Part shown: in pieces, positions 34,801 to 43,363 of the stretch
Numbering within the stretch: position 1 is the first letter of the stretch
How the letters are laid out: each line of letters opens with the position of its first letter
Source of the DNA: Bacteroidota bacterium
Lineage (GTDB): Bacteria; Bacteroidota; Bacteroidia; Chitinophagales; Saprospiraceae
Assembly: GCA_017857395.1 (NCBI GenBank)
Contig: JAFMDF010000019.1
Coordinates: 1-58,512 of the forward strand
Length of the DNA: 58,512 bases
Reading direction: 5' to 3'
Translations under genes and position numbers: made by a program
The notes under the pieces: generated by a model
Databases searched by the model: none
What the model saw: only the letters and a program-made list of their open reading frames with translations
What the model was told of the DNA's origin: nothing

Positions 34801-36027
34801 ATGCCCTATTTATTTACATCTGAGTCTGTGTCTGAGGGACACCCAGATAAAGTTTCTGACCAAATTTCAGATGCTATTATTGATGCATTTTTAGCCCAAG
34901 ACCCTGATTCTAAAGTAGCTTGTGAAACCCTTTGTACGACAGGTTTAGTAGTTGTTGCAGGAGAAGTACGCTCTAAGGCTTATGTTGATGTTCAGAAAAC
35001 TGTTAGAGCAGTTATCAAAAAAATTGGCTATACGAAATCTGAATATCAATTTGATGCTACTTCTTGTGGCGTTATTTCTGCTATCCACGAACAATCTGCG
35101 GATATTGCCCAAGGGGTAGATGTTGGAAAAAACGAGGAAGACCAAGGCGCAGGTGATCAAGGAATGATGTTTGGTTATGCAACCAACGAATCAGATAATT
35201 ATATGCCTTTAGCTTTAGATATTTCTCATAAATTATTACAGGAATTGGCTGCTATCCGTAAGGAAGGCAAAAAAATGAAATACTTAAGACCTGATTCTAA
35301 ATCTCAAGTAACGATTGAATATTCAGATGATAATACACCTTTAAGAATTGATACGATTGTGGTGTCTACACAACATGATGATTTTGCAACCGAAGCAAAA
35401 ATGTTGGCAAAAATTAACAAAGATGTTAAAAAAATCTTAATTCCTAGAGTTAAGAAACAGTTGCCAAAACGTATTCAAAAATTATTCAACAAAGATATTA
35501 CTTATCATATCAATCCTACTGGCAAATTTGTTATCGGTGGTCCTCACGGAGATACAGGTTTAACAGGTAGAAAAATTATCGTAGATACTTACGGTGGTAA
35601 AGGCGCTCACGGTGGTGGTGCGTTCTCTGGTAAGGACTCTTCTAAGGTTGACCGGTCTGCGGCTTACGCAACACGTCATATTGCGAAGAACTTAGTAGCA
35701 GCAGGCGTAGCAGACCAAGCATTAGTACAAGTTGCTTATGCTATTGGTGTCGCAAAACCAGTTGGTATTTTTGTGGATACTTACGGAACTAGCAATGTTG
35801 ATAAAACAGATGGAGAAATCGCTAAGATTGTTGATGAGTTATTTGATTTACGTCCAGCGGCTATCGTTAAGAAATATGGTTTAAAAAATCCTATTTTCTC
35901 TGAAACAGCAGCTTATGGTCACATGGGAAGAGCATGTGGTACAAAGACCGTAAATGGTAAAACTTATAAGACTTTCCTTTGGGAAAAATTAGATATGGTA
36001 AAAGCTATTAAAAAAGCTTTTAAGTAA
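34801..36027 (+). CDS. metK: S-adenosylmethionine synthase
   Basis: The 408-residue enzyme makes SAM from methionine and ATP. It carries the ATP motif [19 protein letters not shown] (residues 14-32), the [15 protein letters not shown] hexapeptide region, the [20 protein letters not shown] loop and [20 protein letters not shown]. It is slightly longer than the E. coli enzyme, as is common in this phylum. A typical terminator follows at 36106-36146. It is divergent from cysC, so two sulfur-related units share one control region. Confidence 0.97.
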   Translation: MPYLFTSESVSEGHPDKVSDQISDAIIDAFLAQDPDSKVACETLCTTGLVVVAGEVRSKAYVDVQKTVRAVIKKIGYTKSEYQFDATSCGVISAIHEQSADIAQGVDVGKNEEDQGAGDQGMMFGYATNESDNYMPLALDISHKLLQELAAIRKEGKKMKYLRPDSKSQVTIEYSDDNTPLRIDTIVVSTQHDDFATEAKMLAKINKDVKKILIPRVKKQLPKRIQKLFNKDITYHINPTGKFVIGGPHGDTGLTGRKIIVDTYGGKGAHGGGAFSGKDSSKVDRSAAYATRHIAKNLVAAGVADQALVQVAYAIGVAKPVGIFVDTYGTSNVDKTDGEIAKIVDELFDLRPAAIVKKYGLKNPIFSETAAYGHMGRACGTKTVNGKTYKTFLWEKLDMVKAIKKAFK

Positions 36028-36105
36028 TCGTAATCATCTAAATTTACAAAATTGAAGCACATAAATCTTAGCTTTAAAAGTTAGGATTTATCATTTATAG
36101 TGTAT

Positions 36106-36146
36106 AAAGCCCTAAAGCATTCAATTGAATACTTTAGGGCTTTTTT
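36106..36146 (+). terminator. Terminator of metK
   Basis: AAAGCCCTAAAG (36106-36117) pairs with CTTTAGGGCTTT (36132-36143), followed by T residues to 36146. An inner ATTC/GAAT pair extends the stem. Confidence 0.85.
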
Positions 36147-36201
36147 AGTATCGTTAATTTCCCTACCTTCATGCTTCACTAAAAAGGAAAGTCCACTATT
36201 A

Positions 36202-37293
36202 ATGCAAGGTCAATCTACTAGATTTCAATTAAAATTAAAAAAAGTCATTTACATTACGATGGCTTGGTTGGGTATAAGTCTTTTTCAAGTCTTATACGAC
36301 TATTTAATTGTAATTAGCTATACCGATAACCCTGAATTATTTCGGCTACCCAAAGTATTAGCGGCTACCGTCTTAATAGCTATTATTGCAGGTATTATAG
36401 GAGGCATTTTTATTGTCAATAAAATAGAACCTTGGCTTAGAAGCTTACCTTTTTGGAAAGCATTGATTTTACTCCTAGGATTTTATACCCTTAGTGCTTT
36501 TGTATTAATGGCATTCGGTTCTTTATTATACCAATCTCTTGTTCTTCAAACAGGTCTATTTCATCCAACGACTTTTGCTGAAGTTAAAAATTTTCTAACA
36601 GGACTAGATTTCATCAAACTCTTTATTTCATGGGGATTAATTTTCTTTGGTACGATTATCTCTATCATGATTTATGATAAATACGGACCTGGTAATTTTA
36701 GAAATTTATTATTAGGTCGATACTTTCACCCAAGGTCTGAAGAACGTATTTTTATGTTTCTAGACCTTCGTTCTTCTACCACTATCGCAGAAAAGTTAGG
36801 TAATCGTAAATATTTCCAGTTTCTACATGATTTCATCAATGACGCAACTGATCCGATTTTATATACTAAGGGGGATATTTATCAATATGTTGGAGATGAA
36901 ATCGTCATCAGTTGGACTATGCCGAATGGCTTGCAAGTAAACAATTGTATTAACTGCTTTTTTGACATCCAAGCAGCTATACAAGCAAAAAGTCAATATT
37001 ATACAAAAGAATACGGTTATATTCCAGAATTTAAGGCAGGATTACATTTTGGTTCCGTCATTTCGGGAGAAATTGGTTTGGTCAAAAAAGAGATTGCTTT
37101 TTCTGGCGATGTGCTAAATACGGCTAGTCGCATTCAAAGTGAATGCAATAAACATCAATTGGATTTACTCTTGTCGGATGAGCTAGTAAATTTATTAAAC
37201 TTGCCAAATAATCATGAAGTGAAAAGTATCGGAAAAATCCAATTACGAGGAAAAGCCGAAGAGGTCGGATTGAGTACAATTACAAGAAAATAG
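36202..37293 (+). CDS. Membrane-anchored class III adenylate/guanylate cyclase
   Basis: I start the protein at 36202 (MQGQSTRFQLKLKK) with AAAGGAAAG upstream; the frame is open from 36100, but that part is the metK terminator. The 363-residue protein has four hydrophobic helices in the first 170 residues (IYITMAWLGISLFQVLYDYL; VLAATVLIAIIAGIIGGIFI; ALILLLGFYTLSAFVLM; FISWGLIFFGTIISIMIYD). A class III cyclase domain follows: metal-binding Asp in FMFLDLRSSTTIAEKLG and in QYVGDEIVISW, plus LNTASRIQSECN. It makes a cyclic nucleotide, probably cAMP, at the inner membrane. The choice between ATP and GTP cannot be fixed by eye. Confidence 0.85.
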   Translation: MQGQSTRFQLKLKKVIYITMAWLGISLFQVLYDYLIVISYTDNPELFRLPKVLAATVLIAIIAGIIGGIFIVNKIEPWLRSLPFWKALILLLGFYTLSAFVLMAFGSLLYQSLVLQTGLFHPTTFAEVKNFLTGLDFIKLFISWGLIFFGTIISIMIYDKYGPGNFRNLLLGRYFHPRSEERIFMFLDLRSSTTIAEKLGNRKYFQFLHDFINDATDPILYTKGDIYQYVGDEIVISWTMPNGLQVNNCINCFFDIQAAIQAKSQYYTKEYGYIPEFKAGLHFGSVISGEIGLVKKEIAFSGDVLNTASRIQSECNKHQLDLLLSDELVNLLNLPNNHEVKSIGKIQLRGKAEEVGLSTITRK

Positions 37294-37343
37294 TAATAAC
37301 CTGAGGTAAATACCTTTATTGCTCTTTGAATAGTATCTACACA

Positions 37344-37388
37344 AAAATAGAATTGGCAAGTTTACTCAAAACCTGCCAATTCTATTTT
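37344..37388. terminator. Bidirectional terminator between cyclase gene and ftsY
   Basis: AAAATAGAATTGGCA (37344-37358) pairs perfectly with TGCCAATTCTATTTT (37374-37388). The A- and T-rich ends serve both converging transcripts. Confidence 0.8.
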
Positions 37389-38362
37389 CACTTAGTAAAT
37401 TGGTCGCTATCTTTAAATAAAGAATCAACAAAAGCACGCTTATTAAAAATCTGTATTTGCTCAATTCCTTCTCCTACCCCTAAATATTTAATCGGCACTT
37501 TAAATTGGTCGCTAATCCCAATCGCCACGCCTCCTTTTGCTGTTCCATCTAGTTTTGTTAATGCTAGTGCAGTTACCTCCGTCGCATTCGTAAAATGCGT
37601 TGCTTGCTCAATGGCATTTTGGCCAGTTGTCGCATCTAGAACTAATAATACTTCATGTGGGGCGCTCGCCATTCTTTTACTAATTGAGCGTTTGATCTTT
37701 GTCAACTCACTCATTAAGTGCTTCTTAGTATGTAAACGTCCTGCGGTATCAATAATCGCTACATCACAATCATTATCAATGGCATATTTTACGGTTTCAT
37801 AAGCTACTGCCGCAGGATCCGTATGCATTCCCTTTTCATAAAAATCACATCCAACTCGTTCTGCCCAAATACCTAATTGGCTAACTGCTGCTGCTCTAAA
37901 GGTATCTCCTGCTCCTAAGACCACTTTTCTACCTTGTTTGACATATTGGTTCGCAATTTTTCCAATAGTCGTGGTCTTCCCCACACCATTTACGCCTACT
38001 ACTAGAATAATACTTGGCATGCTTTCCCCAGGAGGGTCAAAAGATTCGAGGTCTTGCGTATTATTTTCAGAGAGCAATGCGACTATCTCGTCCCGTAAAA
38101 TCTCATTCAGCTCAGAGGTATTAATATACTTATCTCGTTCAACCCTAGCTTCTATTCGGTCAATTATCTTAATCGTTGTGTCTAACCCTACATCTGAAGA
38201 AATTAGTACTTGCTCTAATTCATCTAGTACCTCAATATCTACTTTTGACTTCCCTGCAATAGCCTTAGACATTTTGGAGAGAAAACTTGTTTTTGTTTTC
38301 TCTATGCCTTTATCTAATTCTTCTTCTTTCTTTTTGCTAAAAAACTTCTTGAAAAAACTCAT
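37388..38362 (-). CDS. ftsY: Signal recognition particle receptor FtsY
   Basis: The 324-residue SRP GTPase has the helical N domain (about 25-100), P-loop VVGVNGVGKTTTIGKIANQY (about 125-144), ALGDTF-like GAGDTFRAAAVSQLGIWAER, DTAGRLHTKKHLMSELTKIK and LTKLDGTAKGGVAIGISDQF. It lacks the long acidic A domain of E. coli; the N-terminus is short and basic (MSFFKKFFSKKKEEE), which likely binds the membrane. It receives ribosome-nascent chains for the Sec translocon. Position downstream of DUF4295, rpmG and rpmB is typical for Bacteroidota. Confidence 0.96.
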   Translation of the reverse strand: MSFFKKFFSKKKEEELDKGIEKTKTSFLSKMSKAIAGKSKVDIEVLDELEQVLISSDVGLDTTIKIIDRIEARVERDKYINTSELNEILRDEIVALLSENNTQDLESFDPPGESMPSIILVVGVNGVGKTTTIGKIANQYVKQGRKVVLGAGDTFRAAAVSQLGIWAERVGCDFYEKGMHTDPAAVAYETVKYAIDNDCDVAIIDTAGRLHTKKHLMSELTKIKRSISKRMASAPHEVLLVLDATTGQNAIEQATHFTNATEVTALALTKLDGTAKGGVAIGISDQFKVPIKYLGVGEGIEQIQIFNKRAFVDSLFKDSDQFTK

Positions 38363-38699
38363 TTAAAACGGTTGACGGTTCATGGTTGATGGTATGCGAT
38401 TATACGCAATACAGCCTCCAACCCAAATAATAATAAATAATCTGCAAAATAACAGACTTTAAGCAGAAGTGTAAGGGCGAAGTTAAGGTTATTCCACAAT
38501 TATCGACTAGTTATAGGTTTCAACCTATTAAACATAACGCTATTAACTAATGTATATAAATGCAAAGAGGCTTTTCTTTACTAAAAAAGAAAAGCCTCTT
38601 TGGCTAAAAATTTATCGCTCGTTTTTACTTATAATAAATGGCTGTTAGGTCGCACTGAATGCGCAACGATTAAAAATCAAAGCCATTCAGCAAAATAAA
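38363..38699. other. Intergenic region between DUF4295 gene and ftsY
   Basis: It contains GGTTGACGGTTCATGGTTGATGG-type short repeats near 38368-38392 and a strong hairpin at 38563-38602. No gene is supported. Confidence 0.6.
38563..38602. terminator. Hairpin terminator after the ribosomal protein genes
   Basis: CAAAGAGGCTTTTCTTT (38563-38579) pairs with AAAGAAAAGCCTCTTTG (38586-38602), loop of six. It follows the DUF4295 gene on the minus strand and separates it from ftsY. Confidence 0.75.
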
Positions 38700-38876
38700 T
38701 TATTTTGCGTCAGCGAAAAATTCTTTCACTTTGTCTTTGTGAATCATCTGTTGCTTGTAAGTGTATTTCCCTGTTTTAGGGTCCTTAATACTCTTTACAA
38801 CTTTAACAAAATTACGACCAGAACCTGCGTTAGCGGCACGCTGGGCAACTCTTGCGTTCTTACTGACTTTAGCCAT
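38700..38876 (-). CDS. DUF4295 small basic protein
   Basis: The 58-residue protein begins MAKVSKNARVAQRAANAGSG and ends DKVKEFFADAK. It is the short lysine-rich DUF4295 family found in Bacteroidota directly after rpmB and rpmG. The order here (rpmB, rpmG, DUF4295 on the minus strand) is that arrangement, so it is probably linked to the ribosome (inference). Both the start at 38876 and the stop at 38700 are clear. Confidence 0.93.
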   Translation of the reverse strand: MAKVSKNARVAQRAANAGSGRNFVKVVKSIKDPKTGKYTYKQQMIHKDKVKEFFADAK

Positions 38877-39008
38877 GTTATAAGCAGTTTTTTATTATTA
38901 GAAAAAGGATTTACCCAAATTTAAGGGAAATCTCAGACTATTTCTTAAATAGAAGAAAAAAAATTAGGTTAAAGTTAATTTTTTCGTTAAATCAACTTTA
39001 AAGATAGC

Positions 39009-39197
39009 CTACTTAATTTCTCTGTGAAGTGTTACTTTTTTCAGTACATTATTGTATTTCTTCAGCTCTAAACGCTCAGGTGTATTTTTTCTATTCTTTT
39101 GCGTCACGTAACGAGACGTCCCTGGCTGACCAGAAGTTTTATGTTCTGTACACTCTAATATAATTTGATTTCGATTACCTTTCGATTTTTTTGCCAT
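39009..39197 (-). CDS. rpmG: 50S ribosomal protein L33
   Basis: The 62-residue protein ([20 protein letters not shown] ... [20 protein letters not shown]) is L33 of the large subunit. It lacks the two CxxC pairs of the zinc-binding form, so it is the zinc-independent type. It lies between rpmB and the DUF4295 gene on the same strand. Confidence 0.95.
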   Translation of the reverse strand: MAKKSKGNRNQIILECTEHKTSGQPGTSRYVTQKNRKNTPERLELKKYNNVLKKVTLHREIK

Positions 39198-39300
39198 TTT
39201 CTTAGTGATTGGTGACCCACCCGCATACCGCAGTCGGGCTGATTAGTAATTAGTGATTAGTTTTAACTACATCCAATTCTAATCGCTAATAAAAAATGAT

Positions 39301-39552
39301 TTATTTTAATTTCACGCCTGTGTCAACGCCTTTCATCTCCAACTTTGTCAAGTATTCGAAGATACCTAATTTATTGATTGTACGCATTGCACTAGTTGAC
39401 AACTTTATAGTTACCCACTTATCCAATTCAGGAATATAATAACGCTTCTTGTGCAAGTTCGGTAAAAAACGACGCTTCGTTTTTCTGTGAGAGAAAGATA
39501 CGTTATTTCCTGCTATAGGACGCTTTCCCGTCAATTGACATACTTTAGACAT
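39301..39552 (-). CDS. rpmB: 50S ribosomal protein L28
   Basis: The 83-residue protein starts MSKVCQLTGKRPIAGNNVSF and contains SHRKTKRRFLPNLHKKRYYI and STSAMRTINKLGIFEYL, the standard L28 sequence of this phylum. It is the first gene of the rpmB-rpmG-DUF4295 block. The upstream gap (39553-39657) is filled with AGTCATTGGTCA-type short repeats. Confidence 0.96.
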   Translation of the reverse strand: MSKVCQLTGKRPIAGNNVSFSHRKTKRRFLPNLHKKRYYIPELDKWVTIKLSTSAMRTINKLGIFEYLTKLEMKGVDTGVKLK

Positions 39553-39570
39553 AACTGTATTTTTTAAATT

Positions 39571-39644
39571 AATTAGTCATTGGTCATCGGTCAAAAGTCA
39601 TTTGTTTCTAGTGATTCACTAGTGACTAATGACTAATATACAAA
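39571..39644. repeat. Short tandem repeats and palindrome upstream of rpmB
   Basis: The junction holds several TAGTCATTGGTCAT and AGTGACTAATGACTAAT units in both orientations and the exact palindrome CTAGTGATTCACTAG (39609-39623). Related units (GTGATTAGT) lie at 39205-39290 between rpmG and rpmB. They occupy the place of the rpmB promoter or leader. Confidence 0.55.
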
Positions 39645-39657
39645 TAACTTAATTTCG

Positions 39658-39731
39658 TGACTTCGACAGGGCTCGAACCTGTAACCTCCTGATTCGTAGT
39701 CAGGGACTCTATCCAGTTGAGCTACGAAGCC
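39658..39731 (-). tRNA. tRNA-Arg (ACG)
   Basis: The minus strand folds into a cloverleaf: acceptor GGCTTCG with CGAAGTC (one G-U), D arm GCTCAACTGGATAGAGT, anticodon stem CTGA/TCAG around loop CTACGAA (anticodon ACG, read as ICG after deamination), and T arm ACAGG TTCGAGC CCTGT. CCA is not encoded. Confidence 0.95.
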
Positions 39732-39804
39732 ATTTTTATTTATCTATTTCAAGGAATATTTGCAAAAACAAAGGCATAAATAGCCCCTAGCTTTTTTGCG
39801 AGTG

Positions 39805-39812
39805 CAAAGATA
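39805..39812 (-). promoter_or_regulatory. -7 box of the tRNA-Arg promoter
   Basis: The minus strand reads TATCTTTG then CACTCGCAA; the same CACTCGCAA follows the tRNA-Lys -7 box. A TTT lies 19 bases upstream in place of TTG. Confidence 0.65.
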
Positions 39813-40326
39813 AGGGTTTTATCTAATAATGAAAAGGGGGAATTTAGATTTTTTTGATTATTAGTCAAATTTCTATTTCTATTAGGATAAAATGACTATC
39901 AAAATCATATTGGAGTGCTATCACTTTAATTTTAGGCCTATTTTTCTTTGAAAATAGTCTCCTTTTATTTTGAAAATATATAGTTTTTGGAAAATTATTA
40001 GGGATTCAGATTTTTTTCCTGACTTTCTAATTACCTAAAAAAGGCAGGATAGTGATAAATAAATTATCTTTTGCATATAAAGTCACTAGGAAGCAAACAT
40101 TTGTTACAGGGAGTAAATAATGGTAATCTTAGTAAGCTTACCTTTGTACTAACTAAATTTGCTAAAATAAAATCCAGTAATAAATTTAGATATTACTCAA
40201 ATTAGCAAAACATCTAGTTTCTGATTAAATTTGTATTGCTTTTTTACCCACTTAACACATAACTACTTTTCCTCCAGAAATGTAAACCCTCTACTTATAT
40301 ACTATCACAATAGTAAAACCAAATAT
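39813..40326. other. Intergenic region upstream of the LytTR gene
   Basis: It is A/T-rich without a supported gene. TACCTTTG (40139-40146) and TAAATTTG (40226-40233) match the -7 box and are candidate promoters for the LytTR protein gene; neither has a clear -33 partner. Confidence 0.5.
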
Positions 40327-41070
40327 ATGGGTACTGTAACTAATTCAGCATTAAGTGTTTTAGTCGTAGAAGAAGATGAGTATTTTATTTTACATTTAAC
40401 CGCTTTAATTGAAGCTATCGGTTACCCTGTAATACATGTAGTTCGCAATCAAACAGAAGCACTTTCTGCCATTTCTCATTTCTTGCCAGACTTAGTTGTT
40501 ATGGGGCTTGATAGTCCCGAAAAGAAGCTACTTTTCAAATATGCTCAAACATTAAAAAACAGAACCCCTCCAATTCTATTCATCACCAATTTTAATAAAA
40601 TCTCTTTATATTCTAATCCAAAAATTGGCACTCAAGCCACTGAAGAAAATATTAGAAAAGCAATTAAACAAAAAATGACTACATTAAACATACAACAACG
40701 TGTAGGCAATAATATCTTTAAGTATAATGGCTTTTTATTTTTCGCAAAAAAGGGAATTTTTGATAAGACAAAAATAGCAGATGTACTATACTTTAAGGCG
40801 GTAGACGACTATGCCTTGATTTATACAGAAGAAAAGGCGGTCACTATTTTTACTGGATTAAAAGAACTCAAAGAACTCTTAAAAAAAGATTTATTTGTTC
40901 AAATTCATCGAAGTCATCTCATTAACGCTCGAAAAAATATAGCTACCGACTTGGAGAACAATAACATTTATATTAATGATAAATATATCGTTCCCCTTAG
41001 TAGAAGACTTAAAAAGGAGGTACTAGACTGGTTTAGAAGTAAAAGCATTCCCATCCCTTCACAGTTTTGA
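40327..41070 (+). CDS. LytTR DNA-binding response regulator with an atypical receiver
   Basis: I start at 40327 (MGTVTNSALSVLVVEEDEYF), since earlier codons lie in the leader. The 247-residue protein has a CheY-like receiver (about 8-115) and a LytTR domain (about 145-245; FDKTKIADVLYFKAVDDYAL, LFVQIHRSHLINARKNI, YIVPLSRRLKKEVLDWF). The receiver keeps the acidic pair (EED) but the phospho-acceptor Asp is Gly (PDLVVMGLD; normal PD-V-MD). The conserved Lys region is also weak. It may work without phosphorylation. No histidine kinase is adjacent. Its end overlaps the convergent gluconokinase gene by 12 bases. Confidence 0.85.
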   Translation: MGTVTNSALSVLVVEEDEYFILHLTALIEAIGYPVIHVVRNQTEALSAISHFLPDLVVMGLDSPEKKLLFKYAQTLKNRTPPILFITNFNKISLYSNPKIGTQATEENIRKAIKQKMTTLNIQQRVGNNIFKYNGFLFFAKKGIFDKTKIADVLYFKAVDDYALIYTEEKAVTIFTGLKELKELLKKDLFVQIHRSHLINARKNIATDLENNNIYINDKYIVPLSRRLKKEVLDWFRSKSIPIPSQF

Positions 41071-41547
41071 TAAAATGTTTTCGACAATCTCTGTTGGTTG
41101 CAAAGCAATATCTACAGTAAAAGCATTTGCTGGAATTTCCAAGGCATCAAATTGAGATTGCAATAGGGAAGCAGGCATGTAATGATTTTCCCGTTGATTT
41201 ATTCGAGCTAGAATCATTTCAAAATCTCCATTTAAAAAAATCCACTTAGGCAAAGTAGTCAACCCTTTTTCTAAGCTTATACGATATTTTTCCTTCAAAG
41301 CTGAGCAAGTAATAATTGCCCCTTTTTGCTTCAATTGTTGCTTGGCTAACTCATTCAAATTATCCAACCACGGCGCTCGGTCTTCATCATTTAAAGGGTT
41401 TCCCGCTTTCATTTTTTCCACATTTTCTATTGGATGAAAATCGTCCGCATCAAAAAAGGGTAAGTCCAATTTTTTCGCTAATAATTCACCAATAGTACTT
41501 TTACCACTACCAGAAACGCCCATAATGAAGATTATTTCATTTTTCAT
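41059..41547 (-). CDS. gntK: Gluconokinase
   Basis: The 162-residue kinase has the P-loop FIMGVSGSGKSTIGELLAKK (residues 6-25), FFDADDFHPIENVEKMKAGN with PLNDEDRAPWLDNLNEL and ITCSALKEKYR. This is the thermoresistant gluconokinase family, forming 6-phosphogluconate. The length is typical. The last codons overlap the end of the convergent LytTR gene. It may also act with the oxidative sugar cluster but is 23 kb away. Confidence 0.9.
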   Translation of the reverse strand: MKNEIIFIMGVSGSGKSTIGELLAKKLDLPFFDADDFHPIENVEKMKAGNPLNDEDRAPWLDNLNELAKQQLKQKGAIITCSALKEKYRISLEKGLTTLPKWIFLNGDFEMILARINQRENHYMPASLLQSQFDALEIPANAFTVDIALQPTEIVENILSKL

Positions 41548-41585
41548 ACGCCTAATTTTTTGGCAAAAATAATGCTTTTATAAAA

Positions 41586-41627
41586 AAAACGAGCCACTAG
41601 AAAATAGCATTCCCAGCAGCTCGTTTT
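41586..41627 (-). terminator. Terminator of the subtilase gene
   Basis: AAAACGAGC (41586-41594) pairs with GCTCGTTTT (41619-41627); on the minus strand the stem is followed by eight T (plus-strand A at 41582-41589). Confidence 0.75.
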
Positions 41628-41662
41628 GTTTTCATTCCTTATTTCTATTTATTAAAAACTGT

Positions 41663-42895
41663 TTATAGGGTAATAATTGCGTCAGCATTACCATCTGGAT
41701 CTGCATTAACTGTTCCATTAGTACTTGCTGGTGTTCCTCTCATTAATAAGACTCCAGCAGCATGAGGACATGCCATGGAAGTACCACTAATCGTATTATA
41801 TCCACCATCTTTCCAAGTTGATTTAATTGCTACCCCAGGGGCGCAATAAGCCACCGCTGAACCGAAATTGGAAAAAGAAGCAAAGTTATCATTAACGTCC
41901 ATTGCTGAAATAGAGAAAACATTATCCGTAGCAGAAAACCCGCCTGCTCGAGCAGGAGAATGATTATTAGCATCATCTGACTCATTTCCAGCAGCTAAAG
42001 CAAAAATAACTCCGCTACTAGCTGAAGCATCAATAACAGCTTGGTCAAGGGTGGCAGAAACGCCTCCTCCTAAACTCATATTAGCTACTTCCCCAGATTG
42101 ACCATTTGCTGCAACATGATCAATTCCAGCAATAACGCCAGAAGTAGAACCTGAACCACGAGCGCCTAATACTTTAACGGGTATTACCGTCGCACCAGCA
42201 GCTACCCCAATGACTCCGATGTCATTATTGACAGCAGCAATAGTTCCCGCAACGTGAGTACCATGACCATTGCCATCATTTGTTCCTGCATCTTTTCCTT
42301 TTGTAAAGGCAGAGAAACCTCTACTAGCATCTACATTTAAATCCGGATGATCCGTATCGATTCCAGAATCAATTACCCAAGCTATTTTGCCTATACCATC
42401 GTCTCCACCATTGACCCGTAAAATACCATAAAGATCATTGTCCTGTGCGGGGTCAGTACCGCCGCCGTCATTACCAGGTCCTTTTCCTGGAGGTGGTGCT
42501 AAAGCAATAACTTTATCTGCCTCAATACTAGCAATCAACCCATCTTTTTCTAATTTTTTTAATTGTCCATTACTAAGGGTAACAGAAAATCCTTGTAAGG
42601 CACTACTGTAAATGTGTTCGATATTACCTTTGGCAAAACCATGTTTAGCAGCTAATCCATTAGCTTTTCCTCGAATGGCATCCTTATTACCTTTTGTAGC
42701 GGCATCTTCTTTTAATACAATAATGTATTGACCTGGAATTTTAGCGTTATTTCTAGATGAAGCGGAAATATTATCCAATTGTAGAGAGGGTTCAGGTATA
42801 GGAGAAAGTTCTTCTCTTTGTTCAGTAGTACATTGTGTGAATACCAAAAGGCAGACAAATAGCGATAATTTAAAAATGAAACTAAGGTTCTTCAT
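41663..42895 (-). CDS. Subtilisin-like serine protease lipoprotein (S8)
   Basis: The 410-residue protein has a lipoprotein signal (LLVFTQC, Cys22), an inhibitor I9-type propeptide (about 53-130; GQYIIVLKEDAAT, HIYSSALQGFSVTLSN) and a proteinase-K-like catalytic domain. The triad is Asp176 (WVIDSGIDTDHPDL), His211 (GNGHGTHVAGTIAAV) and Ser373 (ISGTSMACPHAAGV); the oxyanion Asn304 is in AAGNES. It ends soon after the Ser helix with no sorting domain, so it should stay attached to the envelope. The C-terminal end (after about 390) is shorter than in many relatives. It has its own terminator. Confidence 0.92.
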   Translation of the reverse strand: MKNLSFIFKLSLFVCLLVFTQCTTEQREELSPIPEPSLQLDNISASSRNNAKIPGQYIIVLKEDAATKGNKDAIRGKANGLAAKHGFAKGNIEHIYSSALQGFSVTLSNGQLKKLEKDGLIASIEADKVIALAPPPGKGPGNDGGGTDPAQDNDLYGILRVNGGDDGIGKIAWVIDSGIDTDHPDLNVDASRGFSAFTKGKDAGTNDGNGHGTHVAGTIAAVNNDIGVIGVAAGATVIPVKVLGARGSGSTSGVIAGIDHVAANGQSGEVANMSLGGGVSATLDQAVIDASASSGVIFALAAGNESDDANNHSPARAGGFSATDNVFSISAMDVNDNFASFSNFGSAVAYCAPGVAIKSTWKDGGYNTISGTSMACPHAAGVLLMRGTPASTNGTVNADPDGNADAIITL

Positions 42896-43363
42896 GTTAG
42901 AAAAATTGTGTTAGAAAAAATTGGTTAAGGAATATGCTTTTCTAGAAGGCAAAGGAGTACCACCCCAAAGCAAAAGCATTGATAAATTATTCTATAGTCG
43001 GAGAAATGTAAAGTATTGAAACAAATCTAATATAGCAGGATAATCATAATAATTATAGATAGTCAGTTGTAGCAATGTAGTAGTGCATCACTGAATTATC
43101 ATCAATCATTAAAATAGCCTACTAGCCATTTAAAATTTGTTTTGTTAGAATAGTCTTTATAGAAATCAAATAGATTGCATAAGCAATAATAAAAGAAGAA
43201 TAATCAAAGATTGATTATTTATTTTGTAGTAGTTATAAAGTGAAGTACGTGTTTGGATGAAACAAATGTAATTTAATCTTATAGATAAAAAAATGAAAAA
43301 AAATGAAATGTCGGCAATACTACATTTTGAATTTCAATTAATTATAATTGAAAAAAATAAATA
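42896..43363. other. Intergenic region upstream of the subtilase gene
   Basis: These 468 A/T-rich bases separate the end of the histidine kinase gene from the subtilase gene. I found no gene, strong hairpin or complete promoter. Confidence 0.55.

Noticed and set aside
36100-36201. N-terminal extension of the cyclase
   Set aside because: The stretch is the metK terminator hairpin; a good start with upstream purines is at 36202.
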